Source: Actinomycetota bacterium
GTDB lineage: Bacteria; Actinomycetota; Thermoleophilia; Solirubrobacterales; Solirubrobacteraceae
Length of the DNA: 64,000 nucleotides
Direction: 5' to 3'
NCBI GenBank assembly: GCA_005884115.1
Contig: VAXW01000005.1
Location: 124,001-188,000 of the forward strand
Numbering within the stretch: position 1 is the first letter of the stretch; every line of letters begins with the position of its first letter. Under the pieces are notes generated by a model that did no database searches, was not told the DNA's origin, and saw only the letters and a program-made list of their open reading frames with translations. This document shows, in pieces, positions 56,125 through 64,000 of this stretch. The position numbers and the translations under genes were made by a program.

Positions 56125-59100
56125 TCACGAGCCTCTGCGGCGCAGCTCGATCGCCAGCGCGAGGCCGTCGATCTCGACGTCCTGCGCATACTCCCACGCC
56201 CCGGCATCCTCGGCGCGGGCATCCTCGCCGGCGAGGCTCAGCTCGAGGGCCAGCGTCTCGCCGGCTACGTAGGAGCGGTGCGCGCGCACGGCCGACAGCA
56301 GCGCATCCTCCCCGCTGAGCGCCAGCTCGATGCGGTCCTCGACGGCCAGGCCGGCGGCCTTGCGCGCGTTCTGGATCGCGTGCACGATCTCGCGCGCGCG
56401 ACCCTCTTGCAGGAGCTCCTCGTCGATCGTCAAGTCGAGCGCCACCGCGTGCCCGCCCTCGCGCTCGACCGCGTACCCGGCGGGCGCGCGCATCGTGAGG
56501 ATCACATCATCGGCAGAGAGCTTGTGCTCGCGCCCGGCGACCGAGATGCCGATCCCGTTCGCATCCTCCCCGCCGCGCAGGGCCGCCGCCACGCGGGCGG
56601 GATCGAGGGCGGCGATCGCCTCGGCCGCGAGCGGCATGTCCTTTCCGAACAGCGGTCCGAGCGTGCGGTAGTTGGGCTTGACCTCGTAGGTGCCGAGCTC
56701 CTCGGCCGCGGCCACGAAGCGCACGCGCCGCACGTTGAGCTCCTCGCGCACGATCTCGGCCAGCCCTTCGATCGCGCGCCGCTCGCGCCCGTCCGCGAGC
56801 ACCACGGCCTCGGCCAGCGGCTGGCGAACCTTGAGGTCGGCGCTGCGGCGCGCGCCCAGGCCGAGGCGCACCGTCTCGCGCGCGTCAGCCATCGCCTCCT
56901 CGAGCTGCTGATCGCGAACGGCTCCCTCCGCCGCCAGCGAGCCGGGGCTCGGAAACTCGCACAGGTGGACGCTCGCGCGCCCCGCGTCGAGGTTGTCGAA
57001 GATCTCATCGGCGATGAACGGGCACAACGGCGCGAGCAGCTTGGCGACCGTCACCAGGCAGATGCGAAGCGTCGCGAACGCGGCCTCATCCCCCTCCCAG
57101 AAGCGCCTTCGCGAGCGGCGGACGTACCAGTTGGAGAGATCCTCGACCAGGTCCGCGATCGCGCGAGCCGCCGCGGTCGCGTCGTAGGCGTCGAGACGCT
57201 CCGTGACGGCCTCGCTCGTGCCCGCTATTCGCGACAGCGCCCAGCGGTCGAGATCCTCGCGCGGGCGCTCCGTGCGCGCCGGCGAGCGCTCGAGCTCCTC
57301 GGCTGCCGCGCGCGCATACAGGACGTAGAAGAAGTAGGTGCTCCACAGCTGCTTCAGGAACAGGCGCACCCCGTCTGCGATCGCCTGTTCGGAGAAGCGA
57401 TAGCCGTCCCACGGTTGCTTGGAGGCGAAGAAGTACCAGCGGAAGGCGTCGGCGCCGTGCGTCTCGAGCACCTGCCATGGCTCGACTGCGTTGCCCTTGG
57501 ACTTCGACATCTTCTGGCCCTCCTCGTCGAGGATCAGGCCGAGGCACACCACGTTGCGATAGGGCGCAGGCTTGCCCAGCAGCGTCGCGACCGCGAGCAG
57601 CGAGTAGAACCAGCCGCGCGTCTGGTCCTGCGCCTCGCATATGAAGTCGGCCGGGAAGCGCTCGCGGAAGCGCTCGGCGTGCTCGAACGGGAAGTGGTGC
57701 TGGGCGAAGGGCATCGCCCCGGAGTCGAACCACACGTCGATGACCTCCGGCACGCGGGTCATGGGGCGCCCGCAGCGACCCTCCTGCGCGCCCTCCCGCT
57801 GCTCGTCCTCGTGCGGGCACTGGAACTGCACGCGGTCGACGAACGGACGATGGTGGTCGGACAGCGTCGTCCCCGAGAGCTCGGCGAGCTCGCCGAAGGA
57901 ACCGATCACGTGCAGGTGCCCAGCCTCGCAGCGCCACACCGGCAGCGGGGTGCCCCAGTAGCGCTCGCGCGAGAGCGCCCAGTCGACGTTGTTGGCAAGC
58001 CAGTCGCCAAAACGGCCGTGCTTGACGCGCGGCGGGTACCAGTTGATGGAGTCGTTGGCGCGCAGCAGCTCCTCGCGCAGCCGCGAGGTCGCGATGTACC
58101 AGGACGATTTCGCGTAGTAGAGCAGCGGCGTCCCGCATCGCCAGCAGTGCGGGTATGCGTGCTCGTAGGGCTCCACGCGCAGCAGCAGCCCGCGCGCGCG
58201 CAGGTCCGCGATCAGCTCCTCCGTCAGCGCAGCGTCCTTGACGAAGCGCCCCTCGTAGGTGCCGCCGCTTGCCGAGAGCACGCGCTCGTCGTAGGTGCCG
58301 TCGGCGCGAACCGGGTTGTAGAGCTCCTCTGGGTGCTCCGGCCTGAGCAGGCCCGCGGCGGCTGCGACCCGAAAGTCGTCCTCGCCGAAGGCCGGTGCGA
58401 GGTGCACGATGCCGGTTCCGTCCTCGGTGGTGACGAACGGGTCCGCGAGGATCGGCGCGGGACCAGGGGGGCGATCGGCGAGCGCGAACAGCGGCCCCTC
58501 GTATGAGGAGTAGCGCTCGGCCAGCTCTGCGCCCGTGAGGCGCTCGAGCACCTCGGCGTCCTCGCCGAGCACCGCGCGCACGCGCTCCTCCGCGAGCAGG
58601 AACGTCTCCTCGCCCGCGCGCACCTTTGCGTAGCTCGCCTTCGGCGCCACCGCCACGGCCACGTTTCCCGGCAGCGTCCACGGCGTCGTCGTCCATACCA
58701 AAAGGCGCTCGTCGTGCGCGCTGCCCGCGACCGCCAGCTTCAAGTAGACGCTCTCATCGACGATGTCCTCGTAGCCCAGCGCGAGCTCGTGCGAGGAGAG
58801 GGTCGTCTCGCAGCGCGGGCAGTACGGCACCACCTTGCGGCCCTCGTACAGCAGCCCACGCTCGTGGATCTCCGCAAGCGCCCACCAGACCGACTCGATG
58901 TAGCTCTCATCCAGCGTGCGGTACGCGTCCTCGAGGTCCAACCAGAAGCCGATCCGCTCGGTCAGGCGGTCCCACTCCTGCACGTATGCGAACACCGATT
59001 CGCGGCAGCGCTCGTTGAAGCGCTCGATCCCATACGCCTCTACCTCGGCCTTCGATTTGATGCCCAGCTCCTGTTCGACCGCGATCTCGACGGGCAGCCC

Positions 59101-59394
59101 GTGGCAGTCCCAGCCGCCCTTGCGCTCGACCCGGTAGCCGCGCATCGTCTGAAAGCGCGGGTAGATGTCCTTGAACACACGCGAGAGCACGTGGTGGGCG
59201 CCAGGCGGTCCGTTGGCGGTCGGCGGCCCCTCGTAGAAGACCCACTGCTCGGCGCGCTCGCGAGCGCATAAGGACTCCGCGAACACGTCCCGCTCGCGCC
59301 AGCGCTCGAGCACCTCCAGCTCGAGCGCCGGTAGATCCTGGCGCGCGTCGACCTCGCGCATGGGGATCAGCGGGTGTCGCGGGCGCTCGCTCAA
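56125..59394 (-). CDS. ileS: isoleucyl-tRNA synthetase, type 2, with GAHH in place of HIGH
   Basis: 1089-aa class I synthetase of the long, eukaryote-like IleRS2 type. The ATP-binding signature, normally HxGH, is GAHH (residues 65-68, codons 59191-59202) in the block YEGPPTANGPPGAHHVLSR. The second signature KMSKSKGN is present (about 626-633). Editing domain (VWTTTPWTLPGNVAVAVAP) and anticodon-binding domain are recognisable. Type-2 enzymes are naturally tolerant of mupirocin, and the GXHH variant is known in some of them to give very high tolerance. Single gene. Confidence 0.95.
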   Translation of the reverse strand: MSERPRHPLIPMREVDARQDLPALELEVLERWRERDVFAESLCARERAEQWVFYEGPPTANGPPGAHHVLSRVFKDIYPRFQTMRGYRVERKGGWDCHGLPVEIAVEQELGIKSKAEVEAYGIERFNERCRESVFAYVQEWDRLTERIGFWLDLEDAYRTLDESYIESVWWALAEIHERGLLYEGRKVVPYCPRCETTLSSHELALGYEDIVDESVYLKLAVAGSAHDERLLVWTTTPWTLPGNVAVAVAPKASYAKVRAGEETFLLAEERVRAVLGEDAEVLERLTGAELAERYSSYEGPLFALADRPPGPAPILADPFVTTEDGTGIVHLAPAFGEDDFRVAAAAGLLRPEHPEELYNPVRADGTYDERVLSASGGTYEGRFVKDAALTEELIADLRARGLLLRVEPYEHAYPHCWRCGTPLLYYAKSSWYIATSRLREELLRANDSINWYPPRVKHGRFGDWLANNVDWALSRERYWGTPLPVWRCEAGHLHVIGSFGELAELSGTTLSDHHRPFVDRVQFQCPHEDEQREGAQEGRCGRPMTRVPEVIDVWFDSGAMPFAQHHFPFEHAERFRERFPADFICEAQDQTRGWFYSLLAVATLLGKPAPYRNVVCLGLILDEEGQKMSKSKGNAVEPWQVLETHGADAFRWYFFASKQPWDGYRFSEQAIADGVRLFLKQLWSTYFFYVLYARAAAEELERSPARTERPREDLDRWALSRIAGTSEAVTERLDAYDATAAARAIADLVEDLSNWYVRRSRRRFWEGDEAAFATLRICLVTVAKLLAPLCPFIADEIFDNLDAGRASVHLCEFPSPGSLAAEGAVRDQQLEEAMADARETVRLGLGARRSADLKVRQPLAEAVVLADGRERRAIEGLAEIVREELNVRRVRFVAAAEELGTYEVKPNYRTLGPLFGKDMPLAAEAIAALDPARVAAALRGGEDANGIGISVAGREHKLSADDVILTMRAPAGYAVEREGGHAVALDLTIDEELLQEGRAREIVHAIQNARKAAGLAVEDRIELALSGEDALLSAVRAHRSYVAGETLALELSLAGEDARAEDAGAWEYAQDVEIDGLALAIELRRRGS

Positions 59395-59474
59395 GGGCGG
59401 ACAATTCTAGGCGCGGCGCGCGGTGCAACCACATAGGCGCTGCCTAGGATGTGCCACCCGGTGAGCGCGATCAC

Positions 59475-60332
59475 GTGAGCACGCATGCGGCAATGAGGCT
59501 GCGCCTCTACCACCACCCCGACGGCGCCCGCGTCGCCTACCGGGAGCTCGGCGCCGGCCCGCCGCTCGCGCTGCTTCACTCGGGGCTGCTCTCGCACAAG
59601 GAGTGGGAGCCCGCCGTCGCCTCGCTGGCCGGTCGCTTCCGCGTCGTGCTGCCCGACCTGCCCCTGCACGGAGACTCAGAGGACCGCCCCCGGCACCCCT
59701 ACACGCCCGACTGGTTCGCCGAGGTGCTGGGCGGCTTCGCCGCCGAGGTGCTGGGCGCCAAGCCGATGCTCGCCGGTCACGACGCGGGCGCCGAGATCAT
59801 CCTCCACGCGCTGCTCACCGGACGCATCTCGCCCGCGCGCATCGTGCTGATGAGCAATCGCATGCACAGGGCGCCGCGCTTCGCCTGGGCTCGCGCGGCG
59901 TGGCGGGCGGCCGCCCTGGCGGGGGCGGTCCCGGGCCTCGACCGGCTGCTCTCGTACGGCACGCACATGGTGTTCACGCCCGCGCGCGGCATGCGTCTCT
60001 CATCGCGCTCCAACCCGGCGGCCGCGGACCTCGTCAGGCACGCCTTCGCCGACGTCCCCGGCAACTCGAACCTCGCGCGCTCGTGGGCAAAGTGCGCGCG
60101 CAGCTGGCCGCGCGGCGCACAGGGTCACCTGCGCGAGCTGTACCCGAAGCTGCAGCTGCCGGTGCTGCTGTTGTGGGCCGACGGCGATCGCCTGCACCCG
60201 CTCGCCACCGCCGAAGAGGCGCTCGCGCTGCTGCCGGACGGCCAGCTGCGCGTCCTGGAGAGCACGGGCTTTCTGATGGCCTACGACGACCCGGTCGGGC
60301 TCGCGCGGGAGCTCACGGCCTTCTGCGGCTAG
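59475..60332 (+). CDS. alpha/beta-hydrolase-fold protein
   Basis: 285 aa (GTG 59475; ATG 59493 is possible). Fold markers: RVAYRELGAGPPLALLHSGLLSHKEWEPAV, RVVLPDLPLHGDSEDRP, PMLAGHDAGAEIILHALLTG (nucleophile elbow with Asp instead of Ser), LQLPVLLLWADGDRLHP. At the position of the catalytic His (usually GHxxxxExP) the sequence is STGFLMAYDDP. An Asp nucleophile occurs in dehalogenases and epoxide hydrolases, but the missing His suggests reduced or altered activity. Cotranscribed with fumC, whose start lies 9 bp downstream. Confidence 0.85.
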   Translation: MSTHAAMRLRLYHHPDGARVAYRELGAGPPLALLHSGLLSHKEWEPAVASLAGRFRVVLPDLPLHGDSEDRPRHPYTPDWFAEVLGGFAAEVLGAKPMLAGHDAGAEIILHALLTGRISPARIVLMSNRMHRAPRFAWARAAWRAAALAGAVPGLDRLLSYGTHMVFTPARGMRLSSRSNPAAADLVRHAFADVPGNSNLARSWAKCARSWPRGAQGHLRELYPKLQLPVLLLWADGDRLHPLATAEEALALLPDGQLRVLESTGFLMAYDDPVGLARELTAFCG

Positions 60333-60341
60333 GGTGGGCAC

Positions 60342-61667
<1,326 letters not shown>

Positions 61668-61689
61668 GCCGCGCAGGGCGCGCCCAGCT

Positions 61690-63552
61690 TCAGGGCAGCG
61701 CCGCAAACAGGCGCGACACCACAGCCACGGCCGGCTTGCGCGCGCCGGAGTAGGTGAACAGGCCCTTCTGCAGCATGCCTTCGATCAGGCGCACGCGTGG
61801 CAGCTTGAAATGGATCGAGCCGCCGAGGTAGGCGGGGATCAGCGGGTAGTCGCGCAAATCCCAGATCAGCATCCCCGTGAGCTTCGGGTCCTTCGCGTAG
61901 ACGGCGATGTGCCGCGCGAGCAGATCCGACTGGAATGCGTAGCCGCCCGGTTCGTGCGGGCGGTTGAGCGCGTTTGACTCGGCGCCGAACTCGCTGATCA
62001 GCAGCACTTTCCCGGCGAACGTGCGCTCCATCGCGCTGAGGCGCTTGCGCATCGTCGTGCGCTGAGCCGCCGGCGAATCCTGTGGCGTGTGGTACCAGCC
62101 CGTGTAGTCGGTCTCGGCGACAGCGTCGACCGCGGCGTACAGCGGTCCGGGCACTTTCGGCGGATGGTCGCCCCACACGTCGACCGCCACGATCCTGGTG
62201 GGGTCGTGCGCGTGCAGCCACGCGGCGACCGAGCGCACGTACTGGACCTCTGCGGGCGAGTGGCCGTTGCCGGCGACCTCGTCGACGAGGTTCCAGGCGA
62301 AGATCGAGGGGTGCAGCTCCTCGGCGCGCGCGGCCGTGGTCGCCTGCGCTTCGGCTGCCGCCAGCAGTCCCGGCGAGGCCGAGTACCAGTTGCCGGCGCC
62401 TTCGACGGGGCCGATTCCCTGCCACACGAGGATCCCTGCGTCGTCGAGCCGGTCCAGCAGCCCCGCGTCGAGCGGGTGCTGCGCGCGCACGGCGTTGGCC
62501 CTGATCGCCTTGAGCTCGGCCACCAGCGCGTCCTCGTCGGCCCCGCTGAGCGCGTCTCCGTGGCCGCGGGCGTCCTCTTGCAGCGAAGCTCCGTGCACGA
62601 GCAGGCGGCGGCCATTCAGGTACAGCCTTCCAGCGCGGCGCCTCAGCTGGCGCAGGCCGACGCGCGCCGAGAAGCCGCTCTCCTGGCCCACTGAGAGCGA
62701 GAGCTCGTACATGTTCGGCCTGCCCGGCGCCCACAGCGCCGGGTGCGCGATCGCGACGGTCGCGCTGTCTCTCACGGTCTGTCCCGCGCCGAGTGTCCTC
62801 GCCGGGAACGGCAGCTGGATCGTCTGGCCTTCCCGGCTCAGCGTGCCTTCGGGGGCGATCACGCGCGCGGGGCCGTTGTTGCGCACTTCGACGCTCACCT
62901 GCACACTCGCCTGTGCGGCCTGTGGCGATTCTGGCTGCAGCGTCGTCTGGATGGACGGGTCGATCAGCTCGCTTTCGCCGATCGCGCGCACGCTGACTTC
63001 GCCGTTGATGCCGCCCCAGTTGAACCACGTGCGATGAAAGCCGATGCGGCTCTGCGCCGTCGGGTTGCGCCAGTCGATGCGCACCACCACCGTGTGCGTG
63101 CCCGCGGCGAGGGACGCGCGAGCTTCGAAGGGCAGGTACGCGCCACGGTGCCTCGTCAGGGTCCGCCCGTCGACCCACACGTCGGCCTCGAAGTTCGCCG
63201 AAGCGAAGCTGAGGGCATACGTGCCCGCGGAGGGCGCCGCAAACGTCGTGCGGTACCAAGCGACGCTGCCTTCGTAGTTTCGCCAGCCCAGCGCGCCCTT
63301 GATGTCCCAGGGGTTGACCACGCTGGGGACGCTCACCGCCCGGCCAGAGAACCCGCCGCGCTGCCATCCCCTGGCGAGGCCCTTGTTGGCGGCGTCGAGC
63401 CTCAGCGTCCAGTGCGAGAGCGCGCTGCGCCCCCCGGGGCCGCCGGGAGCGGGCGCGGAGCCGGGCGGCGCCTGAGCGGCCGCCGGCACCGTGGCGAGCG
63501 CGGCAGCGGTGCCCACGGCGGCGAACAGGGCTTTTCTACAGGACGCGCTCAC
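61690..63552 (-). CDS. secreted glycoside hydrolase family 2 protein
   Basis: 620-aa exported GH2-type enzyme (signal RKALFAAVGTAAALATVPAAAQA). Sugar-binding jelly roll (GWRNYEGSVAWYRTTF, NFEADVWVDG, WNPTAQSRIGFHRTWFNWGGING), an Ig-like domain (NNGPARVIAPEGTL, LWAPGRPNMYELSL), and the TIM barrel with LYLNGRRLLVHGASLQEDA, WNLVDEVAGN (general acid position, Asp-Glu instead of Asn-Glu) and LISEFGAES (nucleophile Glu). Beta-galactosidase/glucuronidase-like; substrate unknown. It faces fumC across 22 bp. Confidence 0.86.
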   Translation of the reverse strand: MSASCRKALFAAVGTAAALATVPAAAQAPPGSAPAPGGPGGRSALSHWTLRLDAANKGLARGWQRGGFSGRAVSVPSVVNPWDIKGALGWRNYEGSVAWYRTTFAAPSAGTYALSFASANFEADVWVDGRTLTRHRGAYLPFEARASLAAGTHTVVVRIDWRNPTAQSRIGFHRTWFNWGGINGEVSVRAIGESELIDPSIQTTLQPESPQAAQASVQVSVEVRNNGPARVIAPEGTLSREGQTIQLPFPARTLGAGQTVRDSATVAIAHPALWAPGRPNMYELSLSVGQESGFSARVGLRQLRRRAGRLYLNGRRLLVHGASLQEDARGHGDALSGADEDALVAELKAIRANAVRAQHPLDAGLLDRLDDAGILVWQGIGPVEGAGNWYSASPGLLAAAEAQATTAARAEELHPSIFAWNLVDEVAGNGHSPAEVQYVRSVAAWLHAHDPTRIVAVDVWGDHPPKVPGPLYAAVDAVAETDYTGWYHTPQDSPAAQRTTMRKRLSAMERTFAGKVLLISEFGAESNALNRPHEPGGYAFQSDLLARHIAVYAKDPKLTGMLIWDLRDYPLIPAYLGGSIHFKLPRVRLIEGMLQKGLFTYSGARKPAVAVVSRLFAALP

Positions 63553-63594
63553 GTTTCACGCTCTCGGTATGGCTTCAACAGCCGCGCGCGCCCG

Positions 63595-64000
63595 TCAGAG
63601 CGCCGCTTCGAGCGCCGGCTCGCCGGCGCCGGCGCTGGCGAGCAGCTGCCCCAGCAGCTGCTGGGCGCCTGCCTTCGACAGGGGCTCGTTGAGGTTGCCG
63701 CACTTGGGCGATTGCACGCAGGAGGGGCATCCCTCGGCGCACGGGCACTCGCCGATCAGGCGCCGCGCATCCTCGCAGAGCTCCTCGAAGCGGATGAAGG
63801 CGGTCCGCGCGATGCCTATCCCTCCCGGGTGACCGTCGTAGAGGAAGATCGTCGGCGCGCCCGTCTGATCGTGGAAGTTGGTCGACAGTCCGCCGATGTC
63901 CCAGCGGTCGCACATCGCCAGCAGCGGCAGCACCGCGATCTGCGCGTGCTCGGTCGCGTGCAGCGCGCCCAGAAGCACCTCCAGAGGGAGCGTCTCGGCC
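63595..64000 (-). CDS. DUF1998 C-terminal part of an MrfA/Hrq1-type helicase, 5' part outside the window
   Basis: C-terminal 134 residues of a large DEAD-box DNA helicase. Contains the typical block LLGALHATEHAQIAVLPLLAMCDRWDIGGLSTNFHDQTGAPTIFLYDGHPGGIGIARTAF and the four-Cys site CPCAEGCPSCVQSPKCGN. The frame is open to base 64000, so the gene starts to the right of the window. MrfA/Hrq1 proteins unwind DNA in repair of cross-linker or mitomycin damage. Confidence 0.88.
   Translation of the reverse strand, partial: AETLPLEVLLGALHATEHAQIAVLPLLAMCDRWDIGGLSTNFHDQTGAPTIFLYDGHPGGIGIARTAFIRFEELCEDARRLIGECPCAEGCPSCVQSPKCGNLNEPLSKAGAQQLLGQLLASAGAGEPALEAAL

Noticed and set aside
56278-58506. 742-aa plus-strand frame over ileS
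   Set aside because: Antisense shadow of the synthetase gene, no domain seen.

Overview
The window is high-GC DNA with dense, often 4-8 bp overlapping genes and frequent GTG starts. Its gene content (two deazaflavin/F420-type nitroreductase-like proteins, an F420-associated zincin, a PAC2 protein, CIRCE-like control of groES-groEL, TatA, many SnoaL and SRPBCC proteins) points to an actinobacterium, most likely class Thermoleophilia (Solirubrobacter/Conexibacter-like). No rRNA, complete tRNA, transposase, integrase or CRISPR array was seen.

Layout. 0-1.6 kb: the end of a dTDP-rhamnose cluster (rmlD partial, rmlB). 1.7-13.7 kb: a lipoprotein, two SnoaL proteins, a dCTP deaminase-like protein, an Lhr-type helicase, a glycerophosphodiesterase, a Crp/Fnr regulator, a Nudix hydrolase, an ASCH protein and groES-groEL with two CIRCE-like operators and a strong terminator. 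13.7-23.2 kb: an accessory island of small stress/detoxification-type genes (SnoaL, glyoxalase/VOC, SRPBCC, ArsR, RibD-type reductase). They are separated by 13 copies (10 full, 3 partial) of an intergenic repeat of about 75-90 bp. The repeats always point the same way although the genes point both ways. This looks like an integron-style cassette array without an integrase and is the main candidate for an undescribed system. 23.2-30 kb: DCC thiol oxidoreductase, DUF2867, two nitroreductase-like proteins, GNAT, citrate synthase, amidase and an NAD-binding epimerase.

30-37.7 kb: a 7Fe ferredoxin, then a minus-strand operon of lysyl-tRNA synthetase, lysine 5,6-aminomutase alpha and beta subunits and a P-loop protein of unknown role, then an Mrp/ApbC iron-sulfur carrier and a very basic protein downstream of two LexA-like boxes. 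37.9-43 kb: an F420-associated zincin, a nuclease gene that keeps only the C-terminal part of a UvrD/AddA-type helicase-nuclease, a PAC2 protein and a YhaM-like HD/OB protein. 43-55 kb: an orphan PilB ATPase, FetA-FetB-like transporter, secreted protein, TatA, split TauE/SafE permease, trehalose-phosphate phosphatase, glycosyltransferases, PolX, a SpoIIM-family membrane protein and a methyltransferase. 55.6-64 kb: thioredoxin, a type-2 isoleucyl-tRNA synthetase with a swapped HIGH motif (GAHH), an alpha/beta hydrolase, fumarase, a secreted GH2 glycosidase and the C-terminus of a DUF1998 (MrfA/Hrq1-like) helicase running off the right edge.

Functional links seen: Lhr, PolX, MrfA-like, the nuclease remnant and the LexA-box gene form a DNA-repair theme. 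Citrate synthase and fumarase belong to the TCA cycle. The ferredoxin, Mrp and thioredoxin relate to iron-sulfur and redox homeostasis. The island genes look like a pool of independent small adaptive functions. All calls were made by reading translations and motifs by eye, with no database search.
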